This document shows, piece by piece, positions 1 through 11,299 of a stretch of DNA of 64,000 bases. The position numbers were made by a program, and so were the translations under genes. Each line of letters begins with the position of its first letter. Within the stretch, counting starts at the first letter, position 1. This DNA is from Symbiodinium natans (Eukaryota > Sar > Dinophyceae > Suessiales > Symbiodiniaceae): assembly GCA_905221605.1 (NCBI GenBank), contig CAJNDS010002329.1, positions 81,501 to 145,500 on the forward strand. The letters run 5' to 3'. Below the pieces are notes generated by a model, which saw only the letters and a program-made list of their open reading frames with translations, did no database searches and had not been told where the DNA came from.

Positions 1-393
1 ACTCGCTCTTGCTCTCTTTTATATGGAGTGAGAAATCGAGGGCACCCTCAAGTTGATGAGGCGATTTTTCGAAAAATCATGCCCTCCAGTGCTGTCAATG
101 TTCTCTCATGCCAAATTGCTTGAGACCTCTTTGACATGAACAAGTGCCTGCCGTAATGGTTCGAGAAAAACACAATGTACATGTTTGTCGTTTGGGTCCA
201 CAGAAGAACTCTGGCGTCGATGGTGTTTCCTTAGGAAAGCAAGAGGTTCGCAGGGCCTAACCACAATTGCGACTGAGCTGTCGCAAAGAGCGCACAGAAG
301 CCGAAACCTCCAATCCCAAAAAGCAGCTTCAACCAAAGAAACGAAAGCCTTTGCCGAAACCGTGTTTCGCTTTCTCCCAGCACAAGCGGGCTG

Positions 394-430
394 CGGGTTT
401 AGGGTTTAGGGCGTGTAGGGGGTTTAGAGA
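394..430. repeat. Interstitial telomere-like TTTAGGG repeats
   Basis: Several copies of TTTAGGG or its variants stand in a row, downstream of the last transporter exon found. The same words recur singly or doubly near 6384, 29700, 31220, 56680 and 63490 (reverse strand), and throughout 58800-59280. TTTAGGG is the telomere unit of dinoflagellates and plants. Here it is internal. Confidence 0.7.
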
Positions 431-648
431 ATACATCCTCACTAGGATCTAAGATCTTTGATGATTGACATATTGATATTGGACACCTATACTCACATTC
501 TTCATACTGATTTTAGGTTCACCAGGGATGACTTCCTTCCATTGATGTCATCTGCCCTTTCTCCTCTTGGTGTGTTGAATGAGTTCCGCCGCCCCGGAGC
601 AGATGCTGCAAACTGGCGACAAGGCAGCAATCTCAAGAAACTCTTGGC

Positions 649-3425
649 AGTCCTGGAAGCATCTAGCATCATTCGATGCACGGCCGACAAAGCCCCAGTC
701 ACAGCAATTCCTGTGATGTTGAAAGTGCCGCAGGAAAACAAATATATTGTCACGACGCACAGCAGCGCTTGACCTTGGATGCGCACCACTTCTGCAAAAT
801 GGATAGCCACATGTTCGGCACGAAAGTTGGGTTGCAAAACGCGTGAGCCGCTCTACACTTTTCTCTGCTTGGCTGGTGACTGTTCTTCACCAGAGTTAGC
901 GTATCCACGATGTCCTCGGCGTGCCCATGGTCTGAACCAGGCAATAGCCAAAGCGTCGGGTACACCACCACCACCATCATCAGTACCCCCCAGAGGCCCT
1001 CGAAGCCAATGATTTCCACTGCTGGGAGATCGACATCCTTCATAAGATACTCCTCTGCAATCACCTCTCAATGCAGCAAAAAGTACTCTTTAAGTCTCCT
1101 CGGAAAAGTTGTGCTGTTCACTTGACTTCACTTGAACTATCTCGCCCTTCCCGTTCGCACCCTCAGGCCTGAGCAGCCTGAACCACTTGCCCAAGCAACG
1201 TGAGGGTCACGCCAAAAGCGACGGAAGATGCATCTTGAGACCCTGATCCGCCCGCATCGCCCGCCACGCTCGCATAGCCAACGATCACAACACCTGCTTG
1301 GGCTACTTGGGCTGTTTGACTGAAGACTGGCCCTACTTCAAAGCAGACAAAGCCCAATGGCATCGCCTTCACCGTAGAAATCAACCCTAGAACACCTGGA
1401 ATACCTGGAGTCATCAAAAGCAGGGCAAGGAAACTGTCACTCACCCAGCACGTGGGCCCAAGGGTAAACTCTACGTACATGATCTTGCAGCCAAATACGA
1501 TAGTGAAACTTTGCCAGCCTGTGATGCAGAGTAAAAGCCCGATCCAGTTGAAGACATAGAGTTTGTGCTTCAGCAGTGTGACAGAGAAAATGCCCGTGAA
1601 GAACAGCGTTGCGCCTCTCGCAAAGCGCTCACCACAGGGATCAGCCGCAAACCAGACCATGACATGTCAGGAATAGTTCTCAAGTCTGTCTGTCTCGCTA
1701 CATGTCATGAACTCGATGGCAACTGAAGGGCCCCTCAGCATTTGCCATACGCTGGCGGGGATATACATAATTCCGATGCATGCCAGAACGGTCGCCAATA
1801 GGTCACCTGAACGTCGGTCTGACAGTACTTTGAGGTCGCTGGGCTTCGGAGAGTTTAGAGTTCAGAGACAAGACAGCTAAACTGAACAAGTGCAGACGCC
1901 CCTTCTCTACATGCACCCACTTACACGGTCACTATGGCATAGATTTTGTTCGGGATGCTGCATTCACGTCAATTGAAGTTGCTCTCTGAGGCTGTCAAGT
2001 CTCTCTAGCTTTGTCTGGCTGAGCAAATCGGGGTGCAGGATATGGCAGAACCAGCAGCAGCGCGCAACAGCGCCGCAACCACATTTAGTAGATTTTAGTG
2101 GCAACCTTCTGAACCCAAGCCCCCCCCCAAATGGCGTGCGTGACAATCCGACCGTGCCTTCCAAGAAGCAACCTAGACTTAGACACATTTTGACAAGCAA
2201 GAATTTCAAGCGCACCAAAGCCCAGGACAACCAGAAGTCTCCAGCCTGACACGTTGCGCAGTAGAGCAACCACCCCTGACAAACTGTGACAAACTGCTTC
2301 CCAGGCCCGATTTTATGAACAGTCTTCCACATAGAAATTCATCCGGAATCAACCCCAAAATGGGAGAGACAGACAGTACCCCCAATGCCCTCCCCAAAAA
2401 AATCTTGGAGACTTTTTCGCGAACACGTCGCTGAAGGCAGGGACGGCGACAAGCAGAATCTTTCTGCCTCTGCCGGATCCTGGGTTCGGTCGGCTAATCA
2501 TGTCCAAGCTCTCACAGTTTTTTTGTGTTGAAGCTTTGAGGAATGCAGCTGAGCGCTTCGCCTTCTTTTGGTAGAAGTGCATCCTCAAGCTTTGGCACGA
2601 GACATTTTCCTAACCACGTCTGGCATGTCTTTGCCTTTGCTGACAGTTGAGAAAGTCTCTCGAACTTCCACCACTGATCGGGAGTGAAGCACTGAAAGCG
2701 CCGCATGGTTATCTTTGGGTATTAGTCCGGCTTGTTCTGCATCAAGCTTCAAAAGCTGAGAGATCCGTCCAACAGCGTCCAAACCTACAGGACTTACGTT
2801 CTATCTCTGCCTCACGACAAATCAATGTACGGGGTTAACGAGACAAGTACAGTGCCGGCGAGCCGAATTGATCGGTGGTAAGCAGTTTGGCAACGGTGAC
2901 TCAGGGCGGAGTGTTGCAAGACGCATCGCTACACCATGTCCCTGACCCGCATCAAACAGGCAACAACAGCCAAGACACGTTCATCAAGGGGAAGCCACAG
3001 CATATTCAATTCCAAACACAGCTATCACAATTCAACCCTCTTACTAAAGCTGTCCAAATTTGACTATAGCAGCATCAAATGACCTGAATCGACGGAAAAG
3101 GCTACAGTAATGTAGACTTAGCCGAAGAAGAGGCCATGTTTGACAGTGTTGCACAAAGGCATTGCGTGAAAGTCTTGGAACCCGCACACGCGAAATCCCG
3201 ACGATGAGCAGTCCTCCATCTGCATGCGAGGACGGCAGCAGGCCGCAGCCAATCCAGTTCCAAGCCGCTCTACCCCCATGACCAGCGCCATTGCCTTGGA
3301 TCTTGCAAGCACAACGTTGATTCTAGATTCTTATCGCAAGAGTTTGGTAAGGCAGCTGGGGCCGCCGCAAACAGCATGTTGAAAGTTCCAAACCATGGCT
3401 TCTGGAACACCTCTGGCTGGCCATC
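649..3425 (-). CDS. SLC35F6-like drug/metabolite-superfamily transporter (multi-exon, partial)
   Basis: The product is a multi-pass membrane protein of the EamA/nucleotide-sugar-transporter type, closest to SLC35F6. Exons that join in frame: 1806-1732 (helix ending QMLRG), 1614-1519 (ATLFFTGIFSVTLLKHKLY), 1293-1169 (small-residue loop then a helix), 1064-881 (IAEEYLMKD, then a helix, then DIVDTLTL) and 773-649 (FNITGIAVTGALSAVHR). An upstream exon from 3425 to about 3372 carries FQKPWFGTFNML, the usual N-terminal loop. The exons between 3372 and 1806 and the last exon were not found, so the ends are open. Introns at 1731, 1518, 1168 and 648 begin with GC and the one at 880 with GT. The substrate cannot be read from the sequence. 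The family match rests on motif memory and was not checked by a search. Confidence 0.82.
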
Positions 3426-3479
3426 CTGAGATGCCCAAAGCACTGCAAGCGCCAGCGATTTTGACACATGTCTACAGGC

Positions 3480-4300
3480 AAGGCACGGTCAAGTGTTGAG
3501 AGTTCAACTAAGAGTACGAGTTCTTATTCACGATCCTCAATCATCGCTCTGGCTAGGGCGGCTAGGGTGGCTCTCTGAAAGTCGAGCTGCAACTCCGATG
3601 CTTGTCAAACCAAACTGGACCTTTGTGGCCAGGGTATTCACGGTACCTGTCAGCAGCATCCCAGCTACATAAACGGCCACCAGCCATGCAGGCGTTTTCC
3701 TGAGCTGTCTGAGAAGCTATGGAGACACTACCACTATCTGAGGTACCAGGCTCAATGTCGCATGATGTCGCATGTACAGCCATGAGCACTGATTCTATGT
3801 CTTCCTGCACAAATGCACCGAAAAGATGTGACGTATCCAGATTGACGGCTGACGGCAGCTCAGGTTCCTCCGCGCAGCCATGCTGACGTTCGCAGCGATC
3901 CAAGCCCCAGTTTGATCTAGTTGTTGTTGAGGCCGTTTGACCCTCGCTCGGCATACCATGCTCTTGTCAGTCGATGTAAGTTGAAGATGTTAAGCTATTC
4001 ACTTTGTTGTGTTAGCCTTGAGCCGTCTCGCGGCATTAGCAGATTGTAAGTCGACCTTGTGGCTGACGATGGCCGAGATCGAGCTGGCTTTAGCACTCAA
4101 TTGGCCAAGGCAGACACGGTGCGGGACAGAGCTTCTCCAGCGACGGGCCTACACAGCCGTACCGGATGTCATATCACGTTGGGAATGCCCATGTGATGTA
4201 TCAATTACATACTACAGTGGTTCAACTGGGCTTGCGGCCAACGCTTCTGGTGGCAGGAAAGGCAGGATCTCTCCAAGGCTGCAGAGCACAGGGCTGTGGG
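3480..4300. other. No supported gene; possible upstream part of the transporter locus
   Basis: A 130-codon open frame at 3954-3562 (minus) shows no family motif and no convincing splice borders. It may be chance or an upstream exon. Nothing else is visible before the TA/CA repeat. Confidence 0.3.
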
Positions 4301-4302
4301 GA

Positions 4303-4478
4303 CATATATACATATATACACATATACATATATACATATATACATATATACATATATACATATATACATATATACATATATACATATATATATATACATA
4401 CATATATACATACATACATGCATACATATATATATATACAGATATACATAGAGTATATATATATATTATACATATGTG
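4303..4478. repeat. TATACA/TATATA microsatellite
   Basis: About 175 bases alternate TA and CATATATA units, with drift at the right end. It is open in several frames on both strands only because the repeat lacks stops, so it is not coding. Confidence 0.9.
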
Positions 4479-4479
4479 T

Positions 4480-6430
4480 GTATTGTCAATGTTTATGGAA
4501 TCAAACGACAAACAGCACAAGCAACACGAGTACTGATAACAACCTCACTTTCAGCACCCGAGGCCAGCAACCACAATATGAACCAAAAGGCTTTTACATC
4601 CACGTACCACTTGAATCTTGCCAAAGTCACGAGCGGCACATGCACATGTCCAACATTGCCCTACAGCAACACATAAAAACGGCACGGCATGGGAACGACT
4701 GTGCATGTCGTCAGCAGGTCGATCGAGAGTCATAATAATGCATTCCGCGATCCTGTGTGCACATTATCAGACTCGGACTTCAAGACTGTGGTACTGGAGG
4801 CGCCTCCAAATGCCTGGCATTTTCAAAGCGATCTCGGGTTGGGGATATCAGCGGAAGTTGTTGCCATGTGCAGGCTGTGCTTCAGCTTCTGCAGGCATTC
4901 CGTGCGTGAACACGTCTAACTGTTGAAGCAGTCAGAGCTTGCGATCGGTATGTAGAGAAACACGGTTGTAGTTTGTCAATTTCCATGCATATACACTGCA
5001 GCTCGAAGATTTGGTCTCCTAACAAGCAAACAGACCTCTCTGTCTGTGAGATCTCAAGAAACCCATTTCAAAAGTCAATGAGAGTTATGGGAGGAAGTTG
5101 ACCGTGGGCAACAAATGATTGGAGCATTTTATAGTAAAACCCAAGTTTGCGCGCCGTGTTGAGAGCCCAGTAATGTGCCTAAATTCCATTCCATGGTCGG
5201 CTTTCCCACTAACCCCACGTGCATGTCGTGGCGCTTAATCGAGGTGCCGCGAAATGTGTCAGGGAATTGTTGGTTCTCTCGGGCTGTGGTCGGGCCGCTT
5301 CGCACATGCGCTCAAGGGGATAGCTACTTCGTGACGTTCGACATGCGCATGCACCTTCCAGTGCAGAACTGTCTTCACGAATGTTGCCTTCACAATGGCG
5401 CTTGCAACGTGCAATGGTCTTACGAGAGTTTAGAGCCTATACATATTACATGTTGGCACGATCTGGCATGATCTGCCTCTACGATTGTGATAGGAGACTT
5501 CGGATGTCCGAAGATGTACACAAGTTGCACACATATGTGTCCAGATACCACCTGAGGCAGTCGCAGAATTTGCGCAGCCGTGTGCAACGAGCTCGTGGGC
5601 AATTTCGCCTCCCCTCGCAACACCTTGGCACCAGAACAGAAATCTCAGCTGTGGCTCATGCAGGCTACAGCAGCATACCCCAAGCACACCCCAAGCCACC
5701 CCAAGCTTCAGACCCGCCAGACGTTGAGTACCAGTCGGCCAGGCAACTCAAGGCCTGAAGACGTGGCCGGACCCAAATGACCCCCCCAATGACCCCCCAA
5801 TGACCCCCCCCAATGGTTCTCATTCAGTTCCTGCATGCTCCAGTGGCCTCCACTGACCTGCTCTGGTGGATAGAGCTTGCGGGGCGCGCCTGGCAAACAA
5901 AGAAGGATCAGTCGAAAACCGACTTCTGCCAACTCGAATCTTTCGCCCATACTGCAGTCATACCGTACTCACACCGCCACAAATTCTATGCCACCGCTTG
6001 CTCAGCCAACCCACAGTCTGCACACCGAATTGCAGAGTGGCGAGCTCGGTCAGGCTATGTAAACACCCTACTTGCAGGGGTCGCCCCACCTGTCTGCTCA
6101 GCAGGACTGCCAGGAATATCTGGCGGAAGCGGTTTATGGCAGCTTTCTGAGCGAGCGCAGTCATGCAAACAGAAATCGCGACCAAGCGGCCTGCCACTTG
6201 GCTGGACATTGCTGTGGCCTGGAGGGCCTGGAGGGACTACCACGCTCTGCAACCATGTCTTGCCACCCGTGCGTCTCAAAGGGTGATGTGTCATCTGTGC
6301 CTGAGGTGCTCCATGCCTTGCTGAACTGGCTGCTCGCGCCAAGGCTTCGGGGAAGCCTCGAGGGCAAGAACATACAGGTTCGGGATTTAGGGATGTTTAG
6401 GGTGTAGCTCACGCTGAGTTCACACTGAGC
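4480..6430. other. Non-repetitive stretch without a firm gene
   Basis: I see no recognisable protein. A short run of CCCCCCAATGA units lies near 5777-5812. One minus-strand piece near 6165-6090, ending in a CAG|GTGGGG donor, could be a small exon, but its frame does not join the exon upstream of it. Confidence 0.3.
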
Positions 6431-6434
6431 TCAC

Positions 6435-6660
6435 GTCATCTTGAGACTATCTCGAGGCAAGCTTTCGAGGAAACCGACAAATGCCGTCCGAATGCTCTGG
6501 CCACCGTTAAGGTTGGCACCTCTGATCCCCAATTCCTGCGCACGCGAAATCAGTCGTCCAAGCGATCCTTTCACAATGTCCTCAGCAATCGGATACGTTT
6601 TTGATACAAAAGTGACACAGTGCTCGCACACATCAACGAATAGGTAAGGGGAAATGACAG
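6435..6660 (-). CDS. Exon of unrecognised protein
   Basis: An open exon of about 75 codons carries ISPYLFVDVCEHCVTF, then a helical stretch (AEDIVKGSLGRLISRAQEL), then SIRTAFVGFLESLPRDSL. It ends at AC|GTGAGC, a strong donor, in phase 2. A possible acceptor is TCATCAG at 6662-6661. The alternation of helices would suit a HEAT- or ARM-like solenoid, but no family is recognised. It probably belongs with the exons at 7.3-11.3 kb on the same strand; that link is inference. Confidence 0.5.
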
Positions 6661-7315
6661 CTGATGACAGCTGCTTCAGGCGTACTCGATTCCCTTGAGC
6701 CCGTTCCCTCCCCCTAGCCGGCCCTAACCTTCCAACCGAAATAAGACAAACACACAACCTGCACAGACCAGGCACGTGTGAGTGGCCAATCCGAATCTAG
6801 GATGTACTTTACTATTCTGAAGTCCCTTGAATTCTCTGCTGTGACACCCTAAATGCTGTGCATTGACTGCCCTTCTGGCACAAAGAAGTCTGATCTTCCC
6901 CGAGGGACCTGTGCGACGACCGTTCTGCACGTCACGAGGGGCGCACAGGACCGAGGCATGAGCGCCATCTGAAACCCATTAATGAGGGCATGGTCCTAGC
7001 AGATGCACGAAGAGAACGTGAGCGTCCGTGCCGCACTGCGCGACACTGAGGCCGGCATATGCCGGCCTCAGGATGTGCACTGGACCTAGGCGCCTAGGGG
7101 GCGCGATTTCAACCACGGAATGTGCGCAGGATCTCGACGCCCACAACTTCCCTTTAGGCGTGGCGCCGTGACGCAGCTTGAGCGCAAAATGAGCGCCACG
7201 ACAAGGCGAGAGCCGCCTAACTTTCGGGCGCATTAGCGACAGCCAGTAGATATCAGTAGATGCCCACAGAGGTGTGAGTAGAGACATGTGATGATTTGCT
7301 AAGATGCGAGCGTAC

Positions 7316-7392
7316 CCCATCACGACCGAAGGATCTGCTTCCCGGAAAATGTCCGCCAGCGTGACAAAGACATCCTGCTCAGAGGCAACCTC
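7316..7392 (-). CDS. Short exon of unrecognised protein
   Basis: 77 bases read EVASEQDVFVTLADIFREAD and then PSVVMG, flanked by a TGTCAG acceptor and a GG|GTACGC donor (phase 0 in, phase 2 out). The mixed acidic and hydrophobic helix suits a solenoid protein. It lies between the exons at 6.4 and 8.8 kb and is likely the same gene. Confidence 0.42.
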
Positions 7393-7707
7393 CTGACAGT
7401 TCGAGAGCCTAAGCAGGAACGATGTTGGGTGAAACATCAAAAACATGATAGACGTCAATTGCCTCGAGCCGCATCAACTAACAAATAATTTGCCAGACAT
7501 CAAGAGAAGATTGAGAAAAACACAGCATGTCTGCGTTTTCTCCACGGGGCCACATGCTCTTAATTATAGCATTTCGAAGTGTTCCGCGGCTCCACATGTC
7601 GTCAGTTTGTAGCATATCTAGATGCAGCCCTCTTCGCTGGGGGTCGGGCGGGCGCAGCCGCAAGAATTGCACAGCATAAAACTTTTAAAACTAAGTCCAA
7701 AACAAGC

Positions 7708-8263
7708 GGGGGGGGGGGGGGGGGGGGGGTTGGGCGAACACTATGCTCGCATGATGGGGCTTGGAAAAGATTCAGATGGTTTGTAACAAACATTGCACCG
7801 TCTAAAACTAGGTCGGAGGGGTTTGGGGGCCCCCCATTTGCAAACACCATGCTCGCATGATGGGGTTTGGAAAGTCTTCATATGCTTATGACGCAAGCAT
7901 GGCTGAGAACTAGGTCCTACAACAAGCCCCCCCCCCCCCCACCATTTTGTAAAACACAATGCTCACAATGCTCGCACGGTGGGGCTATTGTTTGCAGCAG
8001 GCATTCCTAAAACAGCGGGGTGGGTTGGGTGCGTCGCCCCCCCCCCCCCCCCCCCCGCCCCCAATGCAAACACCCTGCTCGCATGGTGGGGCTTGGAAAG
8101 CATTCATATGCTTTTTGAAGCAAGCATTGCACGCCTGAGAACTAGGTCCTAAACAACCCCGCCCCCCATTTGCAAACACCATGATCGCATGATGAGGCTT
8201 GGAAGTTTGCAGCAAGCATTGCATGGCCTAGAACTTGGTCCCAATACAAGCAGGGTTTGGGGG
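7708..8263. repeat. Five-copy ~105-bp degenerate tandem repeat with C/G tracts
   Basis: Five units begin near 7728, 7832, 7927, 8037 and 8156. Each has a C- or G-run, then a core like TTTGCAAACACCATGCTCGC, then ATGATGGGGCTTGGAAAG, a TTCATATGCTT segment, GCAAGCATTGCA and ACTAGGTCC. Units differ by substitutions and small gaps. Two more diverged copies lie at 19616-19822, so this is a dispersed family. No coding potential is seen. Confidence 0.85.
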
Positions 8264-8404
8264 CGCAGCCTTCTGCAGAGACCACTATTACTATTACCTT
8301 AGCAGTAAAATAATTCCTTCACTAGGAATGAAGATTAAATTAAATAGGGTATACGCCGAACACATGATCTCATATTACTAGTAACACAGGAATACTATGA
8401 TATT

Positions 8405-8580
8405 CACAGCCGGATAGCAACGCCCAGACGACCAAGGGACCAGAGACCACGGGACCAGAGGACGACGGGACCTCAAGACCATGGGATGAAAAGAACCCAG
8501 GAGCAGAACGGCGGGGACCAGGGGTCCGGAAGAACCCAACAGACCAGAGCACCAGGGGACCGGAGGAACCCAGCTCATCC
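8405..8580. repeat. GGGACCAG-rich short repeat
   Basis: Words such as GGGACCAGAG, ACGACGGGACC and GGGACCGGAGG recur irregularly every 12-20 bases over about 175 bases. Both strands stay open because of this composition, so the open frames here are not taken as genes. Confidence 0.6.
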
Positions 8581-8809
8581 TGGCAAAGCATGCTTTTTAT
8601 GCTTACCAACTTATTTTTTTGACGTTATCAAATCTTTCCTTGATGCTCATCAGTCTTTTGAGAGCTATGCGGCTATGCCATGATGTGCACATATGTGCAC
8701 ATGCAAGATGTCCTTCACCAGAACCTTGGGATCAACCTCCAGCGGCTGGGTGCCTTCGATGCAGATCAAACCAAGGCCATCCTGCGGCACTCGACTTCGC
8801 ACAACTCAC

Positions 8810-9166
8810 CGCTTAAGCCTCTAGCAATTTCTCGAACATACTGTGAATGACATGCCAGATCTTCATGCAACATGGTGCAACAATCGCGGAAACCTGGATG
8901 AAACACTAAACAAGGAGTCAAACTGAAATTCTGTAGCACTGTAGCACAGCTGCATTCACAGCTCCTCATAGTCCTGGTCTTCTTCGGCCAGCAGGCAGCG
9001 TACCCGCTCCTGACTGGCAGATAGCACGTCTCTGCTGACAAGGTACTTCAAAAATGCCCTCCAACTCTTTTTGGTGCCTTTGCCACCTTCCTCTCTTGGA
9101 ATCTGCAGCTGAGCGGCGTCACGTAAGCAGAATGCGACCGCACCAATGAGAGAAGGACCCTGTGGC
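8810..9166 (-). CDS. Two adjoining exons of an unrecognised protein
   Basis: Exon 9166-8960 begins with GPSLIGAVAFCLRDAAQLQI, continues through KSWRAFLKYLVSRDVLS, and ends LLAEEDQDYEE-L. It has no ATG of its own. It enters and leaves in phase 2 (AAG acceptor, CT|GTGAAT donor). Exon 8922-8810 follows in phase 2 with FHPGFRDCCTMLHEDL and HSQYVREIARGL, ending G|GTGAGT. Only 37 bases separate them (GT...TTTCAG), either a tiny intron or a sign of a frame error. The sequence looks helical and intracellular. No family is recognised. Confidence 0.55.
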
Positions 9167-9554
9167 CTTGGTTTCCATTCAGGCCGCCAACAGTTGATGG
9201 AAAAGATATGCCTGGCTTAGCAGCCACTCACCAAGCTAAACTAGAAGCGTGATGGTCAGCTCCATGCCAAGTGCCAGCATGATTGAAACTCTTTGATGCT
9301 GAATGTCTTTGAACATTCCAAACTTCGGACAGTTCAGTTTGAGGCAGCTACGGCAGAAGCATGCAGAAGCTATCAGGAGATGCCAAGATCGTTGTTTCAT
9401 CGAGCAGTCAAGTCGCGACTGCGCAGGGAGCTCCAGGACCTGACGTGGAACAAACGATGTTGTAAAGACGAGACGAAGATGGACGAAATAAATGGAATAT
9501 GTTAGTGCCAATCTTCGTGCAGCATCGCGCAGCAGCCTCCACAGTCAGCAGGGT

Positions 9555-9705
9555 GCCGAAGAGGGGCGGAGCATCTGCAGCCTGGCGTAGTGGTTTTGGC
9601 GGAGCCGGTGTCGGTGCTGTTGCCTCCCAAAGGCTAGCAACGACGTGGACAAAAAGCAAAAAGGTCCAGTCGTCCGATGTGGCCTCCGAAAGTGATGCCT
9701 GCCTT
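9555..9705 (-). CDS. Possible exon of unrecognised protein
   Basis: The minus strand reads SEATSDDWTFLLFVHVVASL, then a proline-rich run, then FGTLLTVEAAARCC. No clean splice pair was found. The plus strand is also open here for 165 codons without any motif. The minus reading is preferred only because it agrees with the orientation of the neighbouring exons. Confidence 0.25.
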
Positions 9706-10120
9706 TTGCGCCCCAGGCGCTTTCCTGCCGCACTGCTGCGTGTGCGACATGTTGCCGACATGCTACGCTTGCTGTGGTTTCTGCAAGACCGCTGTAGCTC
9801 CATGTCTCAGCTTCGCAGCCGCATCAGCTCTCAGAGTGCGTTCGGGTTGTCTTCGGGCTTCCCAAATTCTAAGAGGTGTCCAGCACGAAACGAGTCGAGC
9901 GGAAAGCAAGAGGAAGGCATTGCCAAGATCTGCAAAAAACAGAAGACGGATTCACTTGACTTACTAAATCAAAAACAACCGCACGAGTGGAAGTGACAAG
10001 AGCGTCATTCGCCTGTCCTTGGTTGCCTGTTGTCGCTTTGCGCCGAAGGGTCGTCAACCGACCTGCCGCATGGCACTGCTGACATGGGCACAGCTTTTTT
10101 CCAGCGTCGCGCAGGCTTAC

Positions 10121-10230
10121 AAGGTTCAAACATCTCACAACATGGGCCCTCTGTTCAAGTTGCTCCAGGATTAAAGGTGACGACAAGGCAACGCCAGGCA
10201 TGCTGAGCTTGTCGTGAAGACCAATGAGTC
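10121..10230 (-). CDS. Exon of unrecognised protein
   Basis: 110 bases run from a GGTAG acceptor to a CTT|GTAAGC donor (phase 1 in, phase 0 out) and read LIGLHDKLSMPGVAL, then ILEQLEQRAHVVRCLNL. The donor is one of the best in the window. It is helical, unrecognised, and on the same strand and in the same region as the 6.4-9.2 kb exons. Confidence 0.5.
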
Positions 10231-10596
10231 CTACCACCAGTCGCAATCAATCAACTGGAGTTAACTAATACAAAAATAGGGCAACAAAGTGTCTTGGAAT
10301 AAAATAGAATGAATTTAGCCCAACTCCGTAGCAAAACTGTTTATCCCTTTAAGCCATTTTGGAGCCACTCCACCTGCCCCGATGGCCTGCATTGTCAAAC
10401 TTGGTGATTACATCATCTCCTGCAGCGAAGGCAGAGAAACAAAGAGAGCACCATGTAGAGTGAGAGAGAGAGAGAGACAAACAAGTCTCTCTCTTCCCCC
10501 GTGTACGAACCCAGCCCGAAATCAAAATAAATCTTCGCAGAGAACTCTTACCCCCCAACTCCAGGAGGTGTGCCCTTTTTGGGATACAAGAGGATA

Positions 10597-10800
10597 GGGG
10601 CGGGGGTCGGGAGGGGGGGGGGGGGGCGGGGGGGGGGGGGGGGCGGGGGGGGGGGGGCTGGGGGGGGGGGGCGGGGGGGGGGGCAGGGGGGGGGGGGGGG
10701 GGTGGGGGGGCGGGGGGGGGGGGTGGGGGGGGGGGGGGGGTCGGGGGGCGGGGGGGGGGGGGGGGGTTGCGGGGGGGGGGGGGGTGGGGGGTGGGGGGGC
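10597..10800. repeat. 200-base G-rich tract
   Basis: The tract is almost pure G on the plus strand, broken by single C, T or A residues. It could form G-quadruplexes and is a likely place for base-call or assembly errors. The glycine or proline frames over it are artefacts. Confidence 0.9.
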
Positions 10801-11030
10801 AGAGTTTCACTTCACAAGGTTTGCCACAGAAAAACCTGTCGTGTTTAGAATTTGTGTAGCCTGTGCCGGAGCGCTCCCATCTTCGTCACTTCACTAACAC
10901 CGCTAAACCAAATCATGATGAAGTCACTGTGAACCCTCGAACACACAATAGGCCAATGTTGTGTTTTATCGTCAGGTGAACCACTCTTTCGCATTTGGAG
11001 ATGGATGAACGACCACGACAGTTCAGAGAA

Positions 11031-11289
11031 GCAATGCGAAGGGCGGTCGGACATCTTCCCAGAAGTACTGCATCTTGGAACTCAGAGACCGCGCTGCTAT
11101 ATCATGTGCAGGTGCAACAGAACCAGAACTGAGTTGGTGAGCAATATTCTCTTTGAAATGACGACGACAAGGTAAGACAGATGATGTGTTCGTCGGATCT
11201 TGGGCGATGAACGTAGGCAATTGGCGTACCAAGCCAATGGCCGCGACATGATTTGGCGAAAGAATCGCCTCTGCAGTCTCTTCTTGCAA
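11031..11289 (-). CDS. Exon of unrecognised protein
   Basis: The open segment of about 85 codons starts EETAEAILSPNHVAAIGLV, passes through QLPTFIAQDPTNTSSVLP and ends near SKMQYFWEDV, with a possible GAT|GTCCGA donor. A stop-free, balanced reading over 260 bases supports coding. Start and end are uncertain. It is probably upstream of the exons at 10.1 and 9.1 kb in the same transcript. Confidence 0.45.
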
Positions 11290-11299
11290 GCTCTTCTTA

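Noticed and set aside
6072-6407. QQDCQEYL resembling a ubiquitin-protease box
   Set aside because: Plus strand, no other box of that family nearby, and the surrounding frame looks random.
9499-9996. 165-codon plus-strand frame
   Set aside because: No motif, and it overlaps a minus-strand candidate exon that agrees with its neighbours.
10352-10372. AGCCATTTTGG match to the spliced leader
   Set aside because: Only 11 bases match, the rest differs, and no small-RNA gene layout follows.
10349-10848. Proline-rich and glycine-rich open frames
   Set aside because: Created by the G tract on either strand.
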